Below, one piece after another: positions 38,500 through 48,222 of a DNA stretch of 64,000 bases (the stretch's first letter is position 1; each line of letters starts with the position of its first letter). Origin of the DNA: Hippophae tibetana (lineage: Eukaryota; Streptophyta; Magnoliopsida; Rosales; Elaeagnaceae); NCBI GenBank assembly GCA_037013495.1, contig CM072811.1:48925452-48989451 (forward strand), in the 5' to 3' direction. The position numbers were made by a program, and so were the translations under genes. Below the pieces are notes generated by a model. That model made no database searches. It saw only the letters and a list, made by a program, of their open reading frames with translations, and had not been told where the DNA came from.

Positions 38500-39740
38500 C
38501 CTAATATATATTAATATAAATATTATATAGGCAAAATATTATCCTTTTTTTAATTTTCACAGAGGTGGGGAATATCCCAAAATAATCATCTTCATTTTCA
38601 TCTCTGAGGTTGACAAGAAGTTCTGATTCTTCATCGAAAATACAAATATTAGAATCTTAATTAGAAGACTCTATTTTATCCTGTAATAGTTATTGCATAA
38701 TTTTCAAGTATTACTCCTTGATTTTTACAGCAAATAATAATGTATTTGCCTGAACTTTTTGAGTTTGGAATCGATATTGTGTTGGAAGTAATTCTTTTGG
38801 AACCACTTCTTCGAGTTTTACTGTTCCATGGGTTTTGTGGAACCATGTATGTACAACTAGTTTTAGTATGGTTTTAGGTACATTGAATAAAGTCCACCAT
38901 TTTATTTTATATCTTCTTTTTAGAAATGTGACTTCTTTGAGTGTTGGTTTTATGAACCATTGTCATACCTAGGGAAGGTAAAATTTTGTAGAAAAGATAC
39001 ATGAAGCCAAGAATTTTCTTTCAACTTCATTGGGTTTATAAAGATTTTGGAAAAGGTTATAACTTTCTCGGACCTCGAGTGTGAGGATGATTGGTAAGGA
39101 GCTAAACAATCGCCACCAATGGGTAAACCAAGAAGGAAATTTTATGGGTTCAGCAGTTTTGGTGTTAAAATAGAATAGCCAGGAATGACTATACTTTTGG
39201 TTTTGAATGAAGATGGCGTTGAACCAGGCATGTTCATAATCCTAGTAATTAAAGGTTTTTGCATGATGTAAGGTGGTTTTAAGACTGATGAGGAAGACTA
39301 TAAGTTTGGAAAAATCTTGATCCCATTCTAATGGGGACAAGACCTTTAAGATTTTACAAGTGGAATAAGAAGGCTGAGTTTGACTATCATGGTAGAAAAA
39401 AGTATTTGAACTCAGTACTTCCTGTATATTCCAAAATACTTTGATAATATTATAGGGTTTTAGTTAAATTTCATTGTTTATAAAACCAATTTTTTCAAAC
39501 ATTTTTTGAATAGAAGAATACGGATTCTCGTCATGGAACTCTCGTTCAACTATTATAATTATTTGAGCATCTAGTTTTAAAATATACTCAGAGGATTTTG
39601 AAAATGGTTTTTGAGAGACTAGCTCCCTTTTCCCTAGTTTATGGATAATTTTAGAAGATGATTCTCCTTTTTCATAGATTGTATCGGAAGAGAGTACATT
39701 CTTTATTTCAGATTTTGCAATAAGAGTTTTGGAAGATGGT
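38500..39740 (-). pseudogene. Pararetrovirus C-terminal region downstream of RNase H, broken
   Basis: Translation of the minus strand gives runs such as ILKVLSPLEWDQDFSKL and KTFNYWDYEHAWFNAIF. These recall a conserved region found at the 3' end of many plant endogenous pararetrovirus polyproteins. Its role is not established; translation transactivation is only a guess from position. Several stops and frame changes break it. Confidence 0.6.
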
Positions 39741-39779
39741 TATTCCTTTTTGACATTTATAGATATTTTACCTATAGAG

Positions 39780-41420
39780 TATGGGACCTCTGGCTTGTTT
39801 TATGCTCCAATTTCTAGGAGAGAGTTTTGGAAAGCTTTGAGGAGTTCAGGGGATTTAGTAAAGGACTTGACCCATTCTTGAACTTGTTGGTTTTTATTAT
39901 TAGTTTGGTTTTGTTGGGTTTTAGCTTCAATTGCTTCTGCCCATGTTATAATGGATTTTGAATATGATAGTCTCACTGGTTTTGACAAAGTTGGTTTATT
40001 GGAGTTTTTGCTTATTCTTTTCCTCTATGTCGGGATATGGTTAGGTTGATGACCTATTTTGTAAGAATTCTCGGGTTAGAAAATCGGGTAATGAATTTTT
40101 ATCTCCTTTAATAAATTTAATATCGAAGTCAAAGATACTTAAAATAGCTTACCATCTAACAAAAATCTATTTTGAGACAATATTTTGAACATTTTTTGTA
40201 AAATTTCTTTTACAGATTTACAATAAATTCGTAATAAAAACTTTTGATTTAATATATGAGAATGAAAATTTGTAATACATAAAACAATTGATAATATTTC
40301 CTTTTTATAATGGAATAATTTTTCTCACAATCATTCCAATGATCATAGGTGTATTGAACTACTAACTCTTTCTCTCCTAGGTTTGTTTTAAGATACCACC
40401 ATATCTAATATCACTAGCATCAGTTTCTACAATTATACGTAGACTAGAGTTTGCTAATTGGAGACAAGAGATAACTAATATTTGGGTTTTAAATTTTTGG
40501 ACTATTTTAGTATGTTCATCTGTCCAAGGCTCAGGGTTTAGCTTAAGCCTATTATAGAAGAGTTTTGCTAGGCGGTTTATATTTGGGGAGAACTATATAA
40601 CATAGTTTAAGTTTCCTAAAAATCTCCGAAGTTGGGTTTTATCAGTGATTTTATCAGGGAATTTATTTGTAAATTCTAAGGATCGTTCTATAACTACAAT
40701 AGTTCCACATGATACATTATGTCCTAAAAATCTAATCTTGGTTTGAAATAGGTAGATTTTTTTAGTAGAGAGGACAAGACCATTCCTAATATTGGCCAAA
40801 CGGGACTATAAATGCAATTTTGTATCTGTGTTCTAGTTTAATCTGAATCGGCCATAATCTAGATTTCATATCAAACTTTGAAAAGATGCATGCAGAATGC
40901 AATCTTTGCAAAAGATCATCAATGTTCAAGCTTTCTGTTTTGAGTTTTTTTGAAGAAATTCTATCATATTTTACAGAAAATGGGATGATAAGATTTAATA
41001 TTGGTGTTCATAATATTACTGAATGATGAATATCATAAACAAGAACGAATAAGGTTTTTAATAGAAAGTTTTGGTTTAAAATGCTAGCTTTAGTTTTGCC
41101 AGTTATTTTCATTTTTCAATTGTTTGTTGTAGATAGATTTTCATTAGTTTTCAAATGAAAATGTTTTGGTACAAAATCAGTTTTAATACAATTTAAGTCT
41201 GCACTAGTATCAAATAGTGCAATTGTGTCAATCTTGAAATTATTAGAGAAAATAAAAGTAATTTTGATAATATATTTTCTTATTATTTCTTTTAAAATAA
41301 AGAGAAAGTCTTCTAAGACTTTTTCTATGTTTTCAAGGTTTTAGAGATCAAGGGTTTTTTCGTTATTAGAATCACTGATACTTTACACATTAGCTTGGTG
41401 AGAAAGCAAAAGTTGGATTA
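39780..41420 (-). pseudogene. Pararetrovirus protease-reverse transcriptase-RNase H region, broken and internally deleted
   Basis: In reading order these are visible: a protease-like ALFDTSADLNC motif (near 41200, with DTS in place of the usual DTG), an RT palm piece ending IVPFG (near 40810), the RT segment GLVLSTKKIYLFQTKIRFLG (about 40775-40720), and QLRRFLGNLNYV (near 40600). RNase H follows with VETDASDI (near 40430), then a conserved GDKNSLPDFLTREF tail (about 40110-40060). The stretch that should hold the YxDD box between IVPFG and NGLVLS is absent. Stops and frame shifts occur on both sides. Confidence 0.82.
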
Positions 41421-41859
41421 CTTTAGAATCTTCCTTTTGTTTTTAATTAAGTTGTTGTATTTCAAGTTTAACAGTGTTAATTTATCTTTTTAAGTCTTGG
41501 ATAGACCCTTATGGATTTTTTTTTCTTTCTTTATTTCCAAAATGACATTAAGATCACAATGACCAATGCTGGTGGAAGAAAGTTTTGAAGATTTTTCATT
41601 TTTTTCATCGTCTAATGAAGTAGTTAGACAATCAAGATATTATTTTTGGAGATTTGGGTCTTTTATATATTGAACAATGTCTAGGATGAGACGATGTTCT
41701 TTTGTAAGCATACTTATTGATTTGTCATAATTAGAGTTAGTTGTATCTATCTCATCAACTTGAGAGTTTTGGTCATCGAAGAGTCTTCAGTCCAGGTTTC
41801 AAATTCAGATGAGGTTTCAATAAAGAGAGCAAAGATTTTTTGCAAAGCCTTTTCTTCCA

Positions 41860-44150
41860 TGTTTAATTCATAAAGTTTTATGGAAACTTGACAAAAGTTT
41901 AAAGTATGACATTTCTTACCACATTTGTAGCAAGTAATGTATTTTTGAAAGGCTTCATGGTTTTTTATAGGTTTTCCTAAGAGTTTTTCTATGGTTTTTT
42001 ATAGTAATTTGGTTTATAGAAATTTTTATAAGGTTTTCTAAATTTCTCAAAAGAAGTTTTGTGTCTTCTGGGATAATATTTTGAAGAAGATTTATGGTGT
42101 GGTTTCTTACTGCAATCTCTTTCGCAACGTCTTGGTTTTGAGAGGGAGTTGCCAATTTGTTGGTAGAAAGATTTTAGTTCTTTTATGGTAGTTTTTAGTT
42201 CCCATTTTAAGTATTTTTGTAATTTCAAGTCTTGACAGATTTAAAGTTCCTTTTTTTGAGTAAAATTAATTAGTTGTAAGTAAGTTGATCATATGGTATT
42301 ATATGATTTCCAAAGTTTTTCCTTATTTTATTTCTAACTTTTTCTCCTAGAAGAGTTGAAAGTCCTGCAAAAAACTTGTCTTTTCAAAAAGGTTGGTTAG
42401 AATCTTCCCTAAGCATAACCCTATTTAGGAAAGTTGTCTTGTACCATTAGAATTCACTTATTTTTTTGCACCTAAAATTTGAAAGGAGATCAACATTTTT
42501 ATCTTTTAAATGTGAAGAATCACCCACAAAATGCAAGTGACATTGTAAATATCAAGGTTGATACCGCATCCTGGATTGGTTCTCCGAAATGATGGAAAAT
42601 TGGTTCACCATCCTCTCTAGTTTTGATAGCAGTCAGTATATCCAATTGTTGTTGTTTTGTAAGGTGGAAGTCCCACCGTACTTTTAATTAGCCTGAAAAG
42701 CCAGCTATAAGGAATTCTATGACTACTTTATCTGATGTACTGGATTGGGTTTTATAAGCATTTAACGTCATTTTAATTTGTTGTTATAGGTTTAAAATCT
42801 AATATTCAATCATGTCATCTATATTTCATTCGTAGACGGAAGAGGCATTATATTTTGGTTGGACAATCTGGTTTGACTAGGTTGCTAAATCTAGGGACCT
42901 AACAGATATTATGTCAATAAGTGTTGGGTTTGTGAGTGGAGTTTTTCTATTTCAAGAGACGATTCCTCAAATGCTTCTCTCATCTAAAGTGTTAACATCT
43001 TGGTGTAAGACACTAATATTCTGATAGTATTGTGGTGTTTGAAGAGTTTATGATATTATGGGGAATATGTTATAGTTGAAACCAGTAAGCTCTAGCTTGT
43101 TTTTTAGGTCTCTAATGGCTTCTAAAAACCCAATTTTATTAGATTTTATCTCATTTTAAGAAGATCTTGATACTTGATATGGTTTAAAAATTGGATTTTT
43201 AACCTTTTTAGTGACGTCTTTGCTATTGGAACTAGGGGTTTCACTAGACTGTAAGGTCTATTTTTCTAGTTTAGTAATCTATTTACCTAAAGTGTTTAGG
43301 CTAATGTTGGTAAAATTATTTTGAAGAACAATGCTTTTAAGATTAGTTGTAGTGTCTTCTGAGGGATTTTTAAGAGGATAAGCTTCAACCTTTTTATTAC
43401 TGTAAGGAAAGTTTATTGGCTTAAGCGGAGGATGTTATGCCTCCACATGACCGTCTAGTGTTTCTCATACATGAGTTTTCTTTTTTGTGTTTATTGGTTT
43501 TATAGATTTGAACGGATAATCCATGTTCTTTTCATAAGCATATATTTCAAACCAATTAAAGAATAGAATATTAATTTTATGTTTATAAACAAACTTATAA
43601 AATTCTTCTTGAATTTCTTTATAAGTTTTCATGAAGTTGTGTAAAAATCAATAACATTTTTCTTTGTTACAATCTACAACGAAGTCATCATGTAGACATT
43701 TTTTATCAGCTTGGAAATCATCATTCTCTAAAGCGTTTAATTTATAGGCTATATTTTCAATTATAGTCGATGTTGTTGGTGATTGAGGAGGTGATTCACT
43801 TTGATCTTGATTTTGAGTATAGATTGGGCATGGTACTAGAGTATTATAGTCTACATTTTGAAGGCTTGAATTAGGTATGTCTGAAGTGAAATACCTAGGT
43901 TGGGTTTCATATGGTAGGTTTTATTGTTAAGGAAAAGTTTGGGATTCTTCCTAAATCTAAAGTTTCTACATAAGTAGCACTAGAGTACCTAGAATCAGTA
44001 GATCTATTGAAACTTAGCGTTACACTACCATTGTTATATTGGGGTATGTTCCTAAGTTAGGTATTTTTCTCAAGCTTTATTTTCTCTAACTCAGGTTTGG
44101 TTGCTTCTTCAAGAAGTCACTCATCTGGCAAGTTTATTTGGTTCTATTTT
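41860..44150 (-). pseudogene. Pararetrovirus capsid (gag-like) region with CCHC zinc knuckle, broken
   Basis: A CX2CX4HX4C zinc knuckle (CYKCGKKCHTLNFC) is encoded at about 41932-41891, as expected at the C-terminal end of caulimovirus capsid proteins. Upstream, 42300-42790 encodes a conserved capsid core with segments such as VRWDFHLT and DAVSTLIFTMSLAF. The part to about 44150 is a more variable N-terminal region. In-frame stops are frequent. Confidence 0.75.
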
Positions 44151-44199
44151 ATGGGTTTTAAAACAATTTTATTTGATTTTGAAAGATCTGTTCAAAGGA

Positions 44200-44960
44200 G
44201 GAGTGTTTCTTCTTTTTTACTATGATATTTGTGTTTGGTGTTAAAAGCATATAACATAGCTTTATAATGCACTCTAAAAATCATATAGGATAAATCTTTC
44301 GATCATATCATAATTGTGAGTTTTAATTTGTAAAATAAATAATTTTAGAATGTTTTTATCATTTAAGGAAACCGTAAAATTAGGATGGCAATCAAAAGAG
44401 ATTAGATCCTCACAATGCTTTTTATTGTTACTAACATAATAGGTGCTAAGATTGATGTATTTAGAACTTACTTGATTAAAGGTTTTAATCCTACTTAGAC
44501 TAGACCAACGTGAATATATTTATAGCCTTTATTTTTATGGTTTTGTAAAGATTGTTTTAAAAACAAGTTAATAGTTTCAAAAGGCGAAGAAAATTGAATA
44601 TTTCTTTCTTCAATTTTAATGGAGTAATCAGTTTTAAAAATATTTAACTTTGAAGTTTTATAAATTTGATTTTGTTGGATGCGGGGTATTTCCTAATTAT
44701 CAAATTTTTTTGAAAAATCCTTAAAAGTGATTTCTTCACTATTTATTATGTTTTTATTTTTTGCTGAATAAGAAGCTGATACAGAAAAAATAGAACTGAT
44801 GGTTAAAAAATATCTTCAATATAATATACTTAACCCTTAGTATTGATTTCTTTAATTACTAAATATATTCTTAGTTCTTATTATATTACTAGAGTAAGGA
44901 GAAGAAAGTGTTCTAATGAAAATAATATTCATCTTTACTCTACTGTTTAACCTAAGATTT
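44200..44960 (-). pseudogene. Pararetrovirus movement protein region, broken
   Basis: Minus-strand translation shows EEITFKDFSKKF (about 44740), KGYKYIHVGLV followed by a stop (about 44520) and CHPNFTVSLNDKNIL (about 44390-44345). These fit the 30K-type movement protein of caulimovirids by position and pattern. In-frame stops make it non-coding. Confidence 0.65.
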
Positions 44961-45120
44961 GCATCAATTTAGTTATGATTGAGATGTCTTTCAAGTTGAA
45001 GAAGGTGTTGTTATTTGCGAATCCCAACATACCCCTGGTACATACAAGAGTTTAAACGAAATTTGAACAGTATGAAAAATAAGTACTAAGATCTGTTGAT
45101 ACTACTTTTAACTACTCCTT

Positions 45121-45135
45121 GGTTCTGATACCGGA
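45121..45135 (-). promoter_or_regulatory. Pararetrovirus primer-binding site (initiator methionine tRNA)
   Basis: The minus strand reads tccggtatcagaacc, close to the TGGTATCAGAGCC complement of the initiator tRNA used by caulimovirids. It lies between leader copy B and the movement protein region, where it is expected. Confidence 0.65.
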
Positions 45136-45149
45136 CCAAGGATTTGGAT

Positions 45150-45385
45150 AGTTGAATTAAAAAAATATAATATTAATTACACAAATATATTATATTGAAG
45201 ACAGACAGTTTAATGGAACATAATTATATTACTATATATATATATATATATAGATTAAATAAAAAATTTACTATATAAAAGATAACTTACATAAATTACT
45301 TTGGGAGATGGAAGAAGGAGATGTGAGAAATGTTTGTAATATAGAAAGGTGAACGAAAGATATTGGGAGAGGGATAAGTATATAT
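45150..45385 (-). repeat. Pararetrovirus leader, proximal copy (B)
   Basis: Direct repeat partner of 37935-38150. The part 45222-45385 is also repeated at 46314-46480 (copy C). It contains AT microsatellites at 45233-45252 and 45379-45402. Confidence 0.75.
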
Positions 45386-45402
45386 ATATATATATATATA
45401 TT

Positions 45403-45840
45403 GAGTTAGAGGCTCCTATTGTTAAAGTCAAAGCCTTAAATCTCCTCTCTTTCCCATGTTGCAGACTTTCTCTATTAGACTTCTCTGTATTTACTTTTTT
45501 TATTTTGTTTATTATTTCTTCTTTTTCTTCAGCTTCTACCATCGTTCACAACACAAAGCAAATAAAAACCCATCATTTTCTATCTTTCTTTTTCGCTTAT
45601 TCTCTTTCTATCCATCTCACTTTTTTCCCCCACTTTTCCTTTTTTCTCAAACAGAATGCCTTACACAATTATTCCCATTTCAGAAAAAATGATTCTTCAA
45701 ATTTACTTTGCTGCATCTTGATCTGCTCTAGTCTTCTTTTGGGTTTTTTCTGCAAATGGATTTTCAGGATTTCTGGGTTATCATCATCTTTGCTGGGTTT
45801 TTCTTCTGAATTCTCAGAATTGATATGCAATGTAAATGTT
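45403..45840 (+). pseudogene. Duplicated 5' end of the PSKR1-like gene (leader and signal peptide only)
   Basis: This closely matches 46590-47050, the 5' untranslated region and first codons of the receptor gene. The ATG at 45756 opens MDFQDFWVIIIFAGFFF, then TGA at 45807. Relative to the other copy, 13 bases (caagttcggtatc) are missing at that point, which creates the stop. Nothing of the LRR region is present; similarity ends near 45840, where AT-rich DNA begins. Confidence 0.8.
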
Positions 45841-46313
45841 ATATATTTGTATTTATATCTAATAAAAAGCAGAAGATTCTAACTTTTTTAATAATTTAAT
45901 TATTTTTATGAAAATTATAATTAATATTATAATTATATTTAATAATAATTATATATTATATTATTTATAAATTATCAAATTGCTTACCGTATCATTATAA
46001 ATTTATATTTATTTTATTATAAAATAAATTATTTTTATTTTTTAAAATAAAACTTTAATATATAATATAATAAAAGAGATTTATGTATTTAAAATTAATT
46101 ATAAATTTATAAAGTATTAATTTTTTTTATATTTATAATAATTATGTTTTGTAAAATAGAATTGATATATTTATTTATTTATTTTGAAATAAAATTAATT
46201 AAAGAATATGTTTTCAAATTTAATATTAAAATGTGTCATTTTTTAAACTAAAAACAATCTTAATATTTTCTCAAACTATTATAAAAAATATGACTTCTTT
46301 TGTATAAAATTCC
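45841..46313. other. AT-rich spacer between the two receptor 5' ends
   Basis: About 470 bp of A/T-rich sequence with no coding signal. Its words (aataataatta, ataatataat) recall the AT-rich repeats at 54 kb, but no clear unit was found. Confidence 0.5.
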
Positions 46314-46480
46314 ATGATTATATTATTATATATATATAAAATGAAAGATATAACTGAAATGAAAGTTTACTATATAAAGGATAACTTAAATAAATTTTCA
46401 ATAGGTAAGAAGGAGATATGAGAAAGGTTTTGGGAACGAAAGATATAGGTAGAATGAGATAAGTGTGTGTATATATATAT
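46314..46480. repeat. Third copy (C) of the pararetrovirus leader-like sequence
   Basis: gattatattattatatata, actatataaaggataactta and the gaaggagatatgagaaa part follow in the same order as in copy B. It stands directly upstream of the PSKR1-like leader, as copy B stands upstream of the truncated 5' copy. The two make a tandem duplication with a step of about 1.1 kb. It is followed by an AT microsatellite (46470-46489). Confidence 0.7.
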
Positions 46481-46544
46481 ATATATATAATTTAAATATT
46501 AAGTTAAAAGCTCCTATTGTTAATTTAAATATTGAGTTAGAGGT

Positions 46545-46650
46545 TAAAGTCAAAGCCTTAATCTTCACTCTTTCCCATGTTGCAGAGTTAGAGGCTCCTA
46601 TTGTTAAAGTCAAAGCCTTAAATCTCCTCTCTTTCCCATGTTGCAGACTT
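46545..46650 (+). repeat. Tandem duplication of about 60 bp in the PSKR1-like 5' leader
   Basis: The block from gtcaaagccttaa to ctctttcccatgttgcag occurs at about 46549-46586 and again at about 46608-46647. The truncated upstream copy at 45.4 kb has it only once. So the event happened in this copy, or was lost in the other. Confidence 0.75.
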
Positions 46651-47938
46651 TCTCTATTAGACTTCTCTGTATTTACTTTTTTTATTTTGTTCTTATTTTG
46701 TTTATTATTTCTTCTTTTTCTTCATCTTCTACCATCGTTCACAACACACAAAGCAAATAAAAACCCATATTTTCTATCTTTCTTTTTCGCTTATTCTCTC
46801 TCTATCCATCTCACTTTTTTCCTCACTTTTCCTTCTTTTCTCAAACAGAATGCCTTACACAATTATTCCCATTTCAGAAAAATTGATTCTTCAAATTTAC
46901 TTTGCTGCATCTTGATCTTCTTTAGTCTTCTGGTTTTGGGTTTTTTCTGCAAATGGGTTTTCAGGATTTCTGGGTTATCATCATCTTTGCTGGGTTTTTC
47001 TTCCAAGTTCGGTATCTGAATTCTCAGAATCTGATATGCAATCCAAATGATATGAAGGCTTTGCAGAGTTTTATGAGTAATTTGGATAAGGTAATCGATG
47101 GGTGGGGAACAAATTTATCATCTAATTGTTGTAGGTGGGAAGGTGTAACTTGTAATTCTTCTACTACTCTTGGACTAAAAAGTGCTTTTGGTAATGATAC
47201 TGTTACTTATAGAGTTGTGAAGTTGGAGCTTTCTAAGAAGAGGCTGGTGGGTAAGCTCTCTGATTCATTGGGTAGTTTGGATCAGCTAAGAACCCTTAAT
47301 CTCTCTCACAATTTTCTCAAAGGCTCTCTTCCTTCTTCAGTTGTCAATTTGCCAAATTTGCAGGTCTTAGATTTGAGCTCCAATGACCTCTCTGGCCCTC
47401 TTCCACTTAATATAAGTTTACCTTCAATTTTGGTTCTTGATATTTCTCAGAATTACTTGAACGGTTCACTCCCACCAGGTATTTGTGAGAAGTCTTCTAA
47501 ACTGCATAAGTTGAATCTTGCAATGAACTATTTATCTGGTAATCTTCCACCTGAGATTGGTAACTGTGGTTCCTTAGAACACCTTTGCCTTAGCTCAAAT
47601 GATTTAACTGGTGATATACCTGAGATTATGTTTCAGCTAAAAAAATTGACAAGATTGAGTCTTCAGGATAACAAGCTTTCAGGGCCACTCAGCAATGGAA
47701 TTGGTAACCTTACTAACCTTGTTCGTTTGCATATATCTTTAAATGGATTTACAGGGACTATCCCAGATGTTTTTCACAACTATAGAAACTTACAACGTTT
47801 TGCAGCCCATTCAAATAATTTCACTGGTTTTATACCTTCTTCATTGTCAAATTCCTCAACTCTTGCTTTGCTGAACTTGAGGAACAATTCATTGCAGGGT
47901 CGTATAAATCTTAATTGTTCTGCTTTGGTTAGCTTGAC

Positions 47939-48222
47939 TGTGGAATTTTGAGGAATTATGAGGAAATATGATGAACAAGTTTTATTGCATACTATTCTGA
48001 TCTTTACAAAGGGAACTGTACATGCTTTTATAGCAAAACTATTCTAACGGGTGCCTATGATCTATTCTAACGTTTGCCTACTGTTCAGTCTAAAAGTGGT
48101 AAAAGTAGAGTAACTTTTTTCTGAAAACTAGTTGCTCTTTTTTTCCTAAAATAGCCTATGATGAAATAACCGTTAATGGTCTGAGGCTATTATTATTTTT
48201 ATTCTATCTTGTTTTCTCAACA
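47939..48222 (-). repeat. Copia 3' LTR
   Basis: This 284-bp copy begins tgtggaattttg and ends ttctcaaca as written on the plus strand. The stop codon of the polyprotein (48204-48206) lies inside it. Confidence 0.97.

Larger units (their letters stand above)
37890..45402 (-). mobile_element. Endogenous pararetrovirus (Caulimoviridae-like), about one genome length, defective
   Basis: Read on the minus strand, the order is leader, primer-binding site, movement protein, capsid with zinc knuckle, aspartic protease, reverse transcriptase, RNase H, a further C-terminal region, then promoter and a second leader copy. This is the order of plant pararetroviruses, and no integrase was recognised. The leader copies at 45150-45385 and 37935-38150 are direct repeats about 7.2 kb apart, which fits the terminal redundancy of an integrated circular genome of roughly 7.2 kb. 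All coding regions carry stops and frameshifts, and the polymerase has lost its catalytic box, so the copy cannot be functional. The genus is not assigned. Confidence 0.85.

Noticed and set aside
37890-45402. Ty3/gypsy retrotransposon
   Set aside because: No integrase and no TG...CA LTRs. A movement protein region, a capsid zinc knuckle and a 35S-like promoter favour a pararetrovirus.
45349-45882. 177-codon plus-strand frame and its 184-codon partner at 46465-47019
   Set aside because: They are translations of the duplicated receptor 5' leader in the wrong frame; the true start is 45756 or 46953.
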